DNA from: Bacteroidetes bacterium UBA6221
Lineage (GTDB): Bacteria; Bacteroidota; Bacteroidia; Chitinophagales; Chitinophagaceae
Direction: 5' to 3'
Length of the DNA stretch: 64,000 nucleotides
Assembly (NCBI GenBank): GCA_002421685.1
Contig: DISB01000016.1
Span: 385,775 to 449,774, forward strand
The notes under the pieces were generated by a model, which was given only the letters and a program-made list of their open reading frames with translations, did no database searches and was not told where the DNA came from. The position numbers and the translations under genes are program-made. This document shows, in pieces, positions 19,423 to 27,989 of this stretch. Each line of letters starts with the position of its first letter. Positions within the stretch are counted from its first letter, which is position 1.

Positions 19423-19926
19423 TTAAAACATTAAAAATTCATCTATCTGGTTATGAATAAGTTTAACAGTTTCTTCTTTCAGAAGGTTGCCGTCTTTATC
19501 TATTTCTTCGCTGATGCGACTGAGGGGTATTTTATTGTACAACACGTTTACTTTCAGGTAATTAAGTACGCCTGTAAGATGGTCCATACCGCGCAGGTTG
19601 CCCGCCCGTCCGTCTGCTACGCCGGTCATCATAGCCTTTTTGTGCCACCAGCACCTGCGTATGTCACTGTTATCCATCATCAGTTTAAGGATACCGGGAA
19701 AACTGCCATTGTATTCAGGAATGACGAACACAAACCTATTTGAGGGTATTAATAAGCGTTGCTCTGCCTCTTTCAGTTTGCCATGTTTGTCCCATACGTT
19801 CATCCCCTCCAGCGACAAAAGATGCACTTCGTCATCTGATTTCTGCTGCAGCAGGCGGGTGTACAATGCCGCTACCCGTAGTGTCATACTGTCGTTCCTG
19901 TCTGTGCCTGAAATTACCGTTATCAT
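19423..19926 (-). CDS. NAD(P)H-dependent FMN reductase family protein
   Basis: A 167-residue flavodoxin-like protein. The N-terminal phosphate-binding loop is ISGTDRNDSMTLRVA, and PEYNGSFPGILKLMMD is the characteristic FMN-reductase motif that packs on the isoalloxazine ring. VADGRAGNLRGMDHL follows. The typical role is reduction of FMN or quinones/azo compounds by NAD(P)H in the cytosol. It sits 15 nt upstream of the phosphoesterase gene on the same strand. Confidence 0.85.
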   Translation of the reverse strand: MITVISGTDRNDSMTLRVAALYTRLLQQKSDDEVHLLSLEGMNVWDKHGKLKEAEQRLLIPSNRFVFVIPEYNGSFPGILKLMMDNSDIRRCWWHKKAMMTGVADGRAGNLRGMDHLTGVLNYLKVNVLYNKIPLSRISEEIDKDGNLLKEETVKLIHNQIDEFLMF

Positions 19927-20022
19927 ATTGCTGCATGTAAAGGTACAAGCTTTGGCGGGCAGTTTATATTGCGAATGATTAATCGTAAATCAGGCCAATT
20001 GATAATGTATTTGTAACCCTGT

Positions 20023-20484
20023 TCAGAGAATCTTGTCTATAGTGAAGGTCTTCCCGTTCAGCACAAATATATCGCCCGCCTGTTTACCCCTTAGCTGGCC
20101 GCCTATGGGCGATGAAACGGACACAGCGTAATACTTCGTTCCCCCAACAGTAAAATGTCCTGCGCTGATGGCTATGTAAAAGTTGCCGTTGCTGCACTGC
20201 ACCAGGCTACCCGGCACTACTGCCGGCGATGAGAGTTTGGGGTTGATACTTTGCAATATGGCTTCATCAGCTTTTACTTTGTTCAGCCGCTCCATGTTCA
20301 TATTGATGTCCTGCTGCAGCATCTCGCGGGTGGTTTCGTACTTGTCGCCCATGCTGCTCTTGGTCTCGTTGCGTATGGCCTCGCGCCTGTCGGTTATAGC
20401 AGCCTCTATCTCGTTAATGCTGTCCGCGATATACTTCCGGCACAGATTGTATAGTTCAAGCTTCAGGTCTTTCATATCAGGCAT
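20023..20484 (-). CDS. GreA/GreB-like elongation factor family protein
   Basis: A 153-residue protein built like Gre factors. An N-terminal helical, charged region forms a probable coiled coil (about residues 5-75), followed by a C-terminal FKBP-like beta domain ending in SSPIGGQLRGKQAGDIFVLN, the GreA/B C-terminal signature (SPIG.AL.GK..GD). Classic Gre factors rescue backtracked RNA polymerase through acidic residues at the coiled-coil tip. Here the tip region is replaced by a different sequence, so activity is uncertain. It is the last gene of a six-gene operon and overlaps the upstream acetyltransferase by 8 nt. Confidence 0.65.
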   Translation of the reverse strand: MPDMKDLKLELYNLCRKYIADSINEIEAAITDRREAIRNETKSSMGDKYETTREMLQQDINMNMERLNKVKADEAILQSINPKLSSPAVVPGSLVQCSNGNFYIAISAGHFTVGGTKYYAVSVSSPIGGQLRGKQAGDIFVLNGKTFTIDKIL

Positions 20485-20929
20485 CCATTTCCATCTGGTA
20501 CAAGTGCAGGCCCTTACCCCAGTAGTCGTCTTTGGTGAACATCAGTTGAAAACCGAATTTTTCGTAAAACTTATCGGTAAGCTGCGATGTGCGTACACGT
20601 ATCCTTTTTATGTGCCGATGTTCGCGCAGCCGGTCCAGGTTGTATTGCACCAGCATGGCGCCTGCACCTTTGCCCATATAGCCGGCGTCCGTCATATACC
20701 AGGATAATATGCCCGTGTCCTCACCATCAAAATTATGCCCGCCGCAACCAATTACTTTGTCACCTTCCTTACATACATAAAAGTCCTGCGCATGATTATC
20801 TAAAAATATGATAAGGTCTTTCTCCTCATGCTCCGCAAAGAATGTGGGCACATGCTGCCAAAAGATAGTCAGCAGGCTGTTCCTGTAATTATCGTTATAC
20901 CGATCTACGTTATATATGGATGTCCCCAT
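20477..20929 (-). CDS. GNAT family N-acetyltransferase
   Basis: A 150-residue acetyltransferase. The acetyl-CoA binding signature is visible as DAGYMGKGAGAMLVQYNLDR (Q/RxxGxG/A-like), preceded by the strands VIGCGGHNFDGEDTGILSWY and followed by KRIRVRTSQLTDKFYEKFGF. Substrate unknown. It is in an operon with another GNAT gene, OsmC and the Gre-like gene. Confidence 0.85.
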   Translation of the reverse strand: MGTSIYNVDRYNDNYRNSLLTIFWQHVPTFFAEHEEKDLIIFLDNHAQDFYVCKEGDKVIGCGGHNFDGEDTGILSWYMTDAGYMGKGAGAMLVQYNLDRLREHRHIKRIRVRTSQLTDKFYEKFGFQLMFTKDDYWGKGLHLYQMEMDA

Positions 20930-20937
20930 AAGGCCTG

Positions 20938-21186
20938 TTAATCAAAAGTAATATCCGCCACAAAGAACAATATTATCAACAAAAGCATAACTATAAAAAT
21001 ACCCTGAAAAACGAAGCTTATATGGTTATTCCGGCGACGCCCGGACGCATCTTTCGACCTTTGTGCATGCCATGAAAATACATATGCCGCTATAAATGAA
21101 CCCGGTAAAATAACAACTATCGCAATCACCAGTAAAAATCCTGCGGCCATGGCTGCTTGTAGGAGAATTGTATTAATGTTTAACAT
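20938..21186 (-). CDS. Small membrane protein, 82 aa
   Basis: Two hydrophobic segments (about residues 5-32 and 54-77) separated by a basic loop (HAQRSKDASGRRRNNH). I start it at the ATG at 21184-21186, because an AAGGAG Shine-Dalgarno-like sequence lies 6 nt upstream of it; an upstream in-frame ATG at 21204 precedes that site. It overlaps the end of the OsmC gene by 14 nt. No family is recognised. Confidence 0.65.
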   Translation of the reverse strand: MLNINTILLQAAMAAGFLLVIAIVVILPGSFIAAYVFSWHAQRSKDASGRRRNNHISFVFQGIFIVMLLLIILFFVADITFD

Positions 21187-21670
21187 GAACATCTCCTTGA
21201 GCAATACTTATTTTACACACCGGCTCATGCTTCACCGGGAAATTAACCGAAGCGGCTATAAAACATTTATCGTGCGCCGCATCGTGCAGGCTGTTGGCCA
21301 GTTCTGTTTTGGATGCATCTGTAATAGTGACTACAGGGTGCAAAACCACTTCAGTAAAACGCGCACCGCCGGGAGCATCCATATCTAATACGCCCCTAGC
21401 GTTATCTGTATATTCCGTCACAACTATACCAGCATCGGCGCACAGGTGCAGGTACCACAGCATATGGCAACTGGAGAGTGAATACACCAGCATATCCTCG
21501 GGATTGTGTTTGCTACCATCTCCCCTGAAAGGTGTATCTGACGAACAAAGGATATCTATCTTTCCCTCAACAGAAAAAGTATGTGCCCGTTCATATTCAT
21601 CGTACCGGCTGGTACCCGTTCCTTTATTACCTGTCCAGGTTACTGTTGTTGCGTAGTGGTGTTTGCTCAT
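21173..21670 (-). CDS. OsmC-family peroxiredoxin-like protein
   Basis: A 165-residue OsmC/Ohr-type protein. The first redox cysteine lies in YSLSSCHMLWYLHL and the second in AHDKCFIAASVNFPV, both at the expected places. N-terminal strands include SRYDEYERAHTFSV. The family reduces organic hydroperoxides in the cytosol. It overlaps the upstream DUF1272 gene by 4 nt and the downstream membrane protein by 14 nt, so it is part of a coupled operon. Confidence 0.9.
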   Translation of the reverse strand: MSKHHYATTVTWTGNKGTGTSRYDEYERAHTFSVEGKIDILCSSDTPFRGDGSKHNPEDMLVYSLSSCHMLWYLHLCADAGIVVTEYTDNARGVLDMDAPGGARFTEVVLHPVVTITDASKTELANSLHDAAHDKCFIAASVNFPVKHEPVCKISIAQGDVHVKH

Positions 21671-21855
21671 AGTTTATCTTCCTCCTTCTTCTCCCTCCTC
21701 GGCCTTCTTACCAATTCACCGCCGCAGTTAGGACAAGTATTCTCAAGTTTAATGGTGCATTCTTCGCAGTAGGTGCATTCATAGCTGCATATATAGGCCA
21801 GGCCGTCCTGCTGGAGTTCCTTATGGCACTTTTCACATTTGGGTTTCATTTCCAT
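21667..21855 (-). CDS. DUF1272 zinc-ribbon-like small protein
   Basis: A 62-residue, cysteine-rich protein with four CxxC-type pairs (KCEKCHK, CSYECTYCEEC, CPNCGG), fitting the DUF1272 family, which likely binds zinc. The C-terminal tail is very basic then acidic (RRPRREKKEEDKL). Function unknown. It overlaps the GNAT gene upstream by 23 nt and the OsmC gene downstream by 4 nt. Confidence 0.85.
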   Translation of the reverse strand: MEMKPKCEKCHKELQQDGLAYICSYECTYCEECTIKLENTCPNCGGELVRRPRREKKEEDKL

Positions 21856-22465
21856 AATATGAAGTTACCATTTTTACCCGCTCATTAGCCTGCGCCATTA
21901 CTTCTTCCACCATTCCTTTATCAATTGCAGTAAACGCCACCGGCAATGGCGGCTCAATACCATGCTCATCCAGGAACAACTGCATCCATATATTACTATG
22001 CCAGCTTCCCAGTTTGTAACCAATATTAGTGAACATACCTATATCCTCAAAACCCATCGCCCGGTGAAACGCCAGGCTGCCAACATTGGTAGATAGTATG
22101 CTTACGTATATGCTCTTATACCTCTGCTCTTTCATCAATGCAAACAAGGCATTGTATAAAACGCGTGCTATACCCCTGCGGTGGTGCGCTGCCGATAAAT
22201 ATACCGTCGTCTCTGCGCACCAGCTATAGCCCATCCTTTCGCGGTGGGTGCTGCCGTATGCATAGCCGATTATTTCACCATTGCATTCGCATACCAGGTA
22301 GGGATATCGTGCGCTGATTTTTACTATTCTGCCCCGGAACTCATCCACAGTCGGCACATCGTATTCAAAAGTACTGGCGGTTTGCAGCACATAAGGTGTA
22401 TAAACTTTCAACACTTGCTCCGCGTCGTTTACGGTAGCTAACCGTATTCTGTATTCGTTCATCAT
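21833..22465 (-). CDS. GNAT acetyltransferase, phosphinothricin acetyltransferase-like
   Basis: A 210-residue acetyltransferase. It begins YRIRLATVNDAEQVLKVYTP, and has TASTFEYDVPTVDEFRGRI and RMGYSWCAETTVYLSAAHH followed by the acetyl-CoA loop RRGIARVLYNAL. This order matches the Pat/Bar (MnaT) group, which acetylates phosphinothricin or methionine derivatives. It carries an extra C-terminal region of about 40 residues beyond the usual 170. First gene of the six-gene operon that runs down to the Gre-like gene. Confidence 0.85.
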   Translation of the reverse strand: MMNEYRIRLATVNDAEQVLKVYTPYVLQTASTFEYDVPTVDEFRGRIVKISARYPYLVCECNGEIIGYAYGSTHRERMGYSWCAETTVYLSAAHHRRGIARVLYNALFALMKEQRYKSIYVSILSTNVGSLAFHRAMGFEDIGMFTNIGYKLGSWHSNIWMQLFLDEHGIEPPLPVAFTAIDKGMVEEVMAQANERVKMVTSYYGNETQM

Positions 22466-22481
22466 TACTATAATTTAAAAA

Positions 22482-22499
22482 CCCCGCCATGCGGCAGGG
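22482..22499 (-). terminator. Intrinsic terminator between the GNAT operon and glutamine synthetase
   Basis: On the minus strand CCCTGCC-GCAT-GGCGGGG forms a 7-bp stem (one G-T pair) and is followed by TTTTTAAATT. It lies directly after the stop of the glutamine synthetase gene, so it ends that transcript before the GNAT operon begins. Confidence 0.8.
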
Positions 22500-22509
22500 T
22501 TCGTTGTGT

Positions 22510-24702
22510 TTATCTTAAGAACAACAGTTCGCGGTACTTAGGCAGCGGCCACAGTTTGTCGTCCACTATCAGTTCCAGTTTATCTACATGGTAGCGTATT
22601 TTATCAAAGTGTGGCTTCACGTCGTTGCAATACAGGTCGGCGCGTTTGTGACTGTCAGCCACTTTGTTCGCCTTCTTGCGTGCGTCTATCATGCTCTCCA
22701 CGTTGTCATTGATGTTCTGTATATGCCTGCTCACCACCTGCACCAGGTTCAGTTGCGCTTTGTAGCTGTCTTCACCCAGTCCCAGGTCTTTCAGGCCGCG
22801 TACATTTTCTATCAGCCTGTTCTGGTAGGCTATAGCTGCAGGCAATATGTGGTTGGTAGCTATGTAACCTAATATGCGGGCTTCTATCTGCACTTTTTTG
22901 ATGTACTCTTCCAGCATTATCTCCACGCGGGCTTCCAGTTCGCGCTCGCTGTATATATTGTTATCGAAGAACAGCTTTTTGGCGTTTTCTGTCAGGTACG
23001 CGTTCAGCGCTTCGGGCGTGGTCTTCATATTGCTCAGGCCACGCTTCTCGGCTTCTTTTGCCCACTCATCGCTGTAGTTATCACCTTCAAAGCGTATCTT
23101 CTTCGACTCGGCAATGTACCTGCGCAGCACCTGCATAATGGCTATTTCTTTCTTGTCGCCCTTCTCTATCAGGCCATCCACTTCCGCCTTGAACTTCTTC
23201 AATGAATCGGCCATAATGGTATTGATAATCATCAGCGGCGAACCACAGTTGGCGGCAGAACCCACAGCGCGGAACTCGAACTTGTTACCCGTGAATGCAA
23301 ACGGACTGGTACGGTTGCGGTCTGTATTGTCCATCAGCAGCTCGGGTATCTGCTTGTGTATATCCAGCTTCAGTATCACTTCGTCCTGCTCGCTGAATTT
23401 TTCTTTCACGCGCTCTTCCACTTCGTTCAGCACCTGTGTCAGGTACTGGCCTATATATACTGATATGATAGCCGGAGGCGCTTCGTTGGCGCCCAGGCGG
23501 TGGTCGTTACCGGCAGATGCTATGGCGGCACGCAGCAGGTCGGCGTTATCGTGCACAGCTTTGATGATGTTCACGAAGAAAGTCAGGAACATCAGGTTGG
23601 TACGCGGTGTTTTACCGGGCGACAGCAGGTTGACACCTGTATCGGTGGCCAGGCTCCAGTTGTTGTGTTTACCGCTACCATTCACACCCGCAAAAGGTTT
23701 TTCGTGAAACAGTACCTTCAGCCTGTGCCGCTTGGCTACTTTATTCATCACGTCCATCAGCAGGCTGTTGTGGTCCACAGCTATGTTCGCTTCTTCAAAT
23801 ATCGGTGCGCATTCAAACTGGCCGGGCGCTACCTCGTTGTGGCGGGTACGCAACGGTATGCCCAGTTTGTACGACTCCTGCTCAAAGTCCTGCATAAAGG
23901 CGAAGAGGCGTTCAGGTATGGTACCAAAGTAGTGGTCTTCCAGCTGCTGGCCTTTGGCGGGTGCGTGGCCTACCAGTGTACGGCCACACAGCACCAGGTC
24001 GGGGCGGGCGTTGGCCATCACTTCATCCACCACAAAGTATTCCTGCTCCCAACCCAGGGTAGCGGTTACCTTGGTTACATTTTTATCAAAGTAGTGGCAT
24101 ACATCTACCGCCGCCTTGTTCAGCTCGTGTATCGACTTCAGCAACGGAGCCTTATAGTCAAGGCTCTCGCCGTTGTAGGCTATAAATATGGTAGGGATGC
24201 AAAGCGTCTTACCCTGCCCGCTTTCTATAATGAATGCGGGAGAAGATGGGTCCCAAGCTGTATAGCCGCGTGCTTCGAAAGTAGCACGTATACCACCATT
24301 AGGGAAGCTTGATGCATCGGGCTCCTGCTGTATCAGCGCGTCACCATCAAATTTTTCAATGGCAGTGCCATCGCTTTTTATGGTAAAGAAAGAATCGTGT
24401 TTCTCGGCGGTAGTACCCGTCAGCGGCTGAAACCAGTGCGAAAAGTGGGTAACATTGTGCGACTCCGCCCATGCCTTCATACCTGCAGCCACCTGGTCGG
24501 CCATGCGGCGGTCCAGTTTTTCACCTGCTTTTATTGAGGCCATCAGGCTTTTGTAAGCCTCATCGCTCAGGTACTCGCGCATGGCGCGCTCAGTAAATAC
24601 ATTGCTGCCAAAGATGGAAGTGATTTTTTTACCGGCGTAGTGGCCGATTTTTTTCTCCTCCCTGGCAAGTTCTTGTAATGCGAGATAACGTAAAGAAGAC
24701 AT
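22510..24702 (-). CDS. glnN: Glutamine synthetase type III
   Basis: A 730-residue type III glutamine synthetase, the long form found in Bacteroidota. It condenses glutamate and ammonia with ATP in the cytosol. Visible family features are GWEQEYFVVDE (Glu metal ligands), FECAPIFEEANIAVDHN, LFHEKPFAGVNGSGKHNNWS (ammonium/ATP site) and NRTSPFAFTGNKFEFRA. I use the ATG at 24702 (Met-Ser-Ser-Leu-Arg), because a perfect -7 box covers 24718-24725 and the in-frame start at 24720 would fall inside it. Transcribed alone, with a terminator at its 3' end. Confidence 0.95.
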   Translation of the reverse strand: MSSLRYLALQELAREEKKIGHYAGKKITSIFGSNVFTERAMREYLSDEAYKSLMASIKAGEKLDRRMADQVAAGMKAWAESHNVTHFSHWFQPLTGTTAEKHDSFFTIKSDGTAIEKFDGDALIQQEPDASSFPNGGIRATFEARGYTAWDPSSPAFIIESGQGKTLCIPTIFIAYNGESLDYKAPLLKSIHELNKAAVDVCHYFDKNVTKVTATLGWEQEYFVVDEVMANARPDLVLCGRTLVGHAPAKGQQLEDHYFGTIPERLFAFMQDFEQESYKLGIPLRTRHNEVAPGQFECAPIFEEANIAVDHNSLLMDVMNKVAKRHRLKVLFHEKPFAGVNGSGKHNNWSLATDTGVNLLSPGKTPRTNLMFLTFFVNIIKAVHDNADLLRAAIASAGNDHRLGANEAPPAIISVYIGQYLTQVLNEVEERVKEKFSEQDEVILKLDIHKQIPELLMDNTDRNRTSPFAFTGNKFEFRAVGSAANCGSPLMIINTIMADSLKKFKAEVDGLIEKGDKKEIAIMQVLRRYIAESKKIRFEGDNYSDEWAKEAEKRGLSNMKTTPEALNAYLTENAKKLFFDNNIYSERELEARVEIMLEEYIKKVQIEARILGYIATNHILPAAIAYQNRLIENVRGLKDLGLGEDSYKAQLNLVQVVSRHIQNINDNVESMIDARKKANKVADSHKRADLYCNDVKPHFDKIRYHVDKLELIVDDKLWPLPKYRELLFLR

Positions 24703-24717
24703 TAGATTAATTTTTCG

Positions 24718-24725
24718 CAAATTTA
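24718..24725 (-). promoter_or_regulatory. -7 promoter box of glutamine synthetase
   Basis: TAAATTTG on the minus strand, an exact match to TAnnTTTG, ending 15 nt before the chosen ATG. A possible TTTG -33 box lies about 21 nt further upstream. Confidence 0.6.
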
Positions 24726-24800
24726 AATTAATTCCGAAAAAACATCCAAATTTTTTACGAAAAACGATAAAAAATCAATATTGTAAAAATATTTACTTTG

Positions 24801-25442
24801 TCAAAATGAAGGATGGATGATGTCTTCGTGCACTACAAAAGCACACGCAAAGTCTTCTTTTACAAGGCCTTGTGCCTGTATATGCATTTTTGGGTTGGTA
24901 AGTTGCAGGTATATATTAAATTCATGCCTATATTCATTTTCTGCGTATTTTTCTATCGGCAGGTGGTCTATGAATTCCACCCCGCGCCTGCCCTGCCATT
25001 TATAGGCCGCCTCTTTAGCGCTCCATGCCAGGGTAATCAGCTTGGGGTCGTTGACGAAAAACACCTGCTCCTGCTCCGAGAGGAATTTGTTTTGCAACGC
25101 CTCCATGCGCGGGTGCCAGCATTGTATATCTATGCCGCATTCTACGTATGGACTCACCACCGCCGCCACGTATGGCCAGGAGTGCGATATAGAAAAATAA
25201 TAGTGGTTATTATCTATACGCGGTTTGTCGTGCTCGTCGGGCCGGATATTTAATAGAGGAAAGTCTTCTTTTAAGTGCTTCAGCAGGAAGCGGCCCGCCA
25301 GCCTTTCTATACGTCGTTTGTCGCTCTTAATATCAGGCGCGGGCATAGCGGTGCGCTCTATAAAAAAGCTTTCCGGCTCTTCTATCTTCCATATAGCCGC
25401 CAGGCTATACGCATCGCTGCTCCATTCTCTGTACAGACCCAT
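24801..25442 (-). CDS. 4'-phosphopantetheinyl transferase
   Basis: A 213-residue Sfp/AcpT-type transferase that moves phosphopantetheine from CoA to a serine of carrier proteins. The magnesium-binding motifs are clear: GIDIQ (residues 103-107, Asp105) and WSAKEAAYK (140-148, Glu144 and Lys148), with FSISHSW (83-89) upstream. It could activate carrier proteins for the ketoacyl-synthase cluster further along, but it is about 21 kb away, so this is inference. Divergent from dcd, with repeated operator-like sites between them. Confidence 0.85.
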   Translation of the reverse strand: MGLYREWSSDAYSLAAIWKIEEPESFFIERTAMPAPDIKSDKRRIERLAGRFLLKHLKEDFPLLNIRPDEHDKPRIDNNHYYFSISHSWPYVAAVVSPYVECGIDIQCWHPRMEALQNKFLSEQEQVFFVNDPKLITLAWSAKEAAYKWQGRRGVEFIDHLPIEKYAENEYRHEFNIYLQLTNPKMHIQAQGLVKEDFACAFVVHEDIIHPSF

Positions 25443-25450
25443 CGTGTAAA

Positions 25451-25528
25451 ATTAGCTGATTAGCCGATAGTGCAGCAATTAACAAGATACAAACATTAGC
25501 TAATCAGCTAATCACCACATCAGCTAAT
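25451..25528. repeat. Inverted and direct repeats in the PPTase-dcd divergent promoter
   Basis: A perfect 14-nt inverted pair, ATTAGCTGATTAGC (25451-25464) and GCTAATCAGCTAAT (25499-25512). A third partial copy, ATCAGCTAAT, is at 25519-25528, seven nt before the dcd -7 box. The layout suits a regulator operator, though it could be a selfish short repeat. Confidence 0.6.
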
Positions 25529-25534
25529 TGATAT

Positions 25535-25542
25535 TATATTTG
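25535..25542 (+). promoter_or_regulatory. -7 promoter box of dcd
   Basis: TATATTTG, an exact match to TAnnTTTG, only 5 nt before the dcd ATG. The transcript would be leaderless or nearly so. Confidence 0.6.
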
Positions 25543-25547
25543 CGCCT

Positions 25548-26084
25548 ATGATACTCTCCGACAAGCGCATACTGGAAGAAATGGAAAAAGGTACTATCAA
25601 AATAGACCCTTACAATCGTGCAGACCTGGGCAGCAACAGCTACGATGTGCACCTGGGGCCTACACTGGCTACCTACCGCAACCATATACTGGATGCCAGG
25701 GAGCATAACCTGATAGATGTGTTTGAAATACCGGAGGAGGGCTTTGTACTGTACCCGCATATCTTTTACCTGGGGGTAACGGCCGAGTACACCGAAACAC
25801 ATGCGCACGTACCTTTCCTGGAGGGCAAGTCCAGCACCGGGCGCCTGGGTATAGATATACATGCCACAGCCGGCAAAGGGGATGTGGGCTTCTGCGGCAA
25901 CTGGACGCTGGAAATCTCCGTAAAACAACCCGTAAAAATATATAAGGGCATGCCTATCGGGCAATTGATATACTTCCCCGTAGATGGCGAGATAGAAGTG
26001 AAATACAACCAGAAGAAAAACGCCAAATACAGCAACCAGCACAATATGCCCGTTGAGAGCATGATGTGGAAGAATAAGTTTTAG
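25548..26084 (+). CDS. dcd: dCTP deaminase
   Basis: A 178-residue dUTPase-fold enzyme that deaminates dCTP to dUTP (or to dUMP in bifunctional forms), supplying thymidylate synthesis. Diagnostic stretches are LGSNSYDVHLGP, GKSSTGRLGIDIHATAG and DVGFCGNWTLEIS; the Glu of TLEI is the catalytic residue of the family. Length is close to the Bacteroidota norm. Single gene, divergent from the phosphopantetheinyl transferase. Confidence 0.95.
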   Translation: MILSDKRILEEMEKGTIKIDPYNRADLGSNSYDVHLGPTLATYRNHILDAREHNLIDVFEIPEEGFVLYPHIFYLGVTAEYTETHAHVPFLEGKSSTGRLGIDIHATAGKGDVGFCGNWTLEISVKQPVKIYKGMPIGQLIYFPVDGEIEVKYNQKKNAKYSNQHNMPVESMMWKNKF

Positions 26085-26151
26085 GGGGAGTATTGAGGCC
26101 TCTTGTACACAGTAAGCAGTCTAATTCATTAGACTAAGGCATGTTTTCTTT

Positions 26152-26159
26152 TATATTTG
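26152..26159 (+). promoter_or_regulatory. -7 promoter box of the ELWxxDGT protein
   Basis: TATATTTG, an exact match to TAnnTTTG, ending 18 nt before the ATG at 26178. It rules out an in-frame TTG at 26157 as start. Confidence 0.6.
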
Positions 26160-26177
26160 CCTACAAAGAATACCAAT

Positions 26178-27896
26178 ATGAAAACCTATACTCAAATATT
26201 CTCCTTGTTAGTGGTTACGAATTGTTGCTATGCTCAAACACCCTATGTATTTACAGATTTCCCTCTTAACGATGAAGGGAATATCCATGATATGCATCCT
26301 GAAAATTTCTGCGTTTATAATGGCAGATTAATCTTCAGTGCATATGGGAAAAATTTTGGTGCCGAACTGTGGTCGACCGACGGGACCTCAGCAGGTACGT
26401 ATATGATTAAGGATATAAACCCTACTGCACCCGGGTCATTTGGAGGTGGTAGTAATCCCGGTGGTTTTACTGAAATTGATGAGAAGCTAATTTTTGTCGC
26501 CACAACAGACGAATTAGGGAGAGAATTATGGATAACTGACGGCACTAAATCAAATACCAAAATTCTAAAAGACATTTTCACAGGCCCTGGGCCTTCTAAC
26601 CCAGGTGGTTTTACAAGACTGGGAAATAAAATATTGTTCAGGGCAAAAACGTCGAGTACAAATAATGAATTATGGGTGACAGACGGGACTGCATCAGGAA
26701 CCATGTTGCTTAAAGACATCAGACCGGGAGACGCTGGCTCAGACCCAAATTTATTCACGCTTTTTAATGGCAAAGTATATTTTGCGGCAAATGATGGCGT
26801 AAATGGAACAGAACTATGGGTTTCAGATGGTACTACACCGGGCACATATATGGTAAAGGACATAGACAGTGGCAGGAGAGATTCAAATCCGGCATCTTTT
26901 ACGGTACTATCAGGCAAAATATACTTCTACGCTAAAACTGTCAAATATGGTTCTGAGCTATGGACAACTGACGGAACGGCTAATGGCACACATATGGTCA
27001 AAGACATTTACCCAGGGTATGAAAACGGTGTTATATCCCATTCAACAAACCCAATTCCCGAAAGATTTGCTGTATATAATAACAAACTTTATTTCTCAGC
27101 TAATGACTCTATCAACGGGTATGAGCTATGGTGTAGTGATGGTACAAACCCCGGAACCTATATGGTTAAGGATATAAACAAAGGAATAGAAAGCTCTCAA
27201 TCAGTTCACCAGTATGCTGTTTATAAGAATAAACTCTATTTCACCGCATATGACGGGATGCATGGAAGTGAATTATGGGTAACAGATGGTAGCAATGCGG
27301 GTACACAATTAGTAGTAGATTTATCGCCGGGTTCGTCATACTCAGTACCCTCATATTTTATCATGTTTGATGACCACTTATATTATAGAGGTAGAAAATC
27401 AACTGATCAATTTAATTTTCAACTAATACAGACTGATGGCACAGCAGCCGGTACAAAAGTCATGAATAATCCTGCTGAAAAATGGCATGAGCCTTTATTA
27501 GCTACAAGAGAATTTATAGTCTACGACTCTGCACTTTATTTTGCTGCCTCTTATGATGACCATGGAAATGAACTGTGGTCGTTCAGTGACACTACAGGAC
27601 GTTCAATATCACCTCGTGGCGAAGAGAACAATGATAGCATTAACAATAATACACATCTGTCAATTAGTTTATACCCCAATCCAAACGATGGCAGATTCAC
27701 CCTGGAATGTAGTAGTGACTACTTTATTGGAAGCACAGCGCTTATTATTGATATGCTTGGCAGAGAGGTCTCCCAAAGAAGTATAGATTCTGTCAAAACA
27801 AAAATTGAAGTTTCTAACCTGGCGCAAGGTGCATATAAAGCTGTTATTCATTTAGATAAAAAAACATACTCGAAAACATTTGTAAAATTTGAGTAG
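26178..27896 (+). CDS. ELWxxDGT-repeat secreted protein with T9SS sorting domain
   Basis: A 572-residue secreted protein. A signal peptide ends near Cys-Tyr-Ala-Gln. It is followed by at least seven units of about 45-60 residues carrying ELW-x2-DGT-x2-GT-x4-KDI (for example ELWVTDGTASGTMLLKDI), plus one or two degenerate units near residues 420-480, probably a beta-propeller-like surface domain. The end (SLYPNPNDGRFTLE ... GAYKAVIHLDKKTYSKTFVKFE) is a typical T9SS type A sorting domain, so it is exported to the cell surface. Ligand unknown. AT-richer than its flanks. Confidence 0.9.
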   Translation: MKTYTQIFSLLVVTNCCYAQTPYVFTDFPLNDEGNIHDMHPENFCVYNGRLIFSAYGKNFGAELWSTDGTSAGTYMIKDINPTAPGSFGGGSNPGGFTEIDEKLIFVATTDELGRELWITDGTKSNTKILKDIFTGPGPSNPGGFTRLGNKILFRAKTSSTNNELWVTDGTASGTMLLKDIRPGDAGSDPNLFTLFNGKVYFAANDGVNGTELWVSDGTTPGTYMVKDIDSGRRDSNPASFTVLSGKIYFYAKTVKYGSELWTTDGTANGTHMVKDIYPGYENGVISHSTNPIPERFAVYNNKLYFSANDSINGYELWCSDGTNPGTYMVKDINKGIESSQSVHQYAVYKNKLYFTAYDGMHGSELWVTDGSNAGTQLVVDLSPGSSYSVPSYFIMFDDHLYYRGRKSTDQFNFQLIQTDGTAAGTKVMNNPAEKWHEPLLATREFIVYDSALYFAASYDDHGNELWSFSDTTGRSISPRGEENNDSINNNTHLSISLYPNPNDGRFTLECSSDYFIGSTALIIDMLGREVSQRSIDSVKTKIEVSNLAQGAYKAVIHLDKKTYSKTFVKFE

Positions 27897-27920
27897 TAGC
27901 TAATTTGCAAAAAAGGGGTT

Positions 27921-27955
27921 CCGGGTAGGCATAGACAGAGTCTACCTCTACCCGG
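27921..27955. terminator. Hairpin between convergent genes
   Basis: CCGGGTAG (27921-27928) pairs with CTACCCGG (27948-27955), and further pairing within the loop (GGCATAGAC / GTCTACC) extends the stem. It lies between two convergent stop codons, but it has no clear T-run, so a terminator role is only plausible. Confidence 0.4.
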
Positions 27956-27989
27956 CAGCAAGTCTCTCGACTTGCGACAACCCATACAA

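Noticed and set aside
22588..24312. Long plus-strand frames opposite glutamine synthetase (up to 270 residues)
   Set aside because: The minus-strand frame is an unmistakable GSIII; the plus frames are its antisense.
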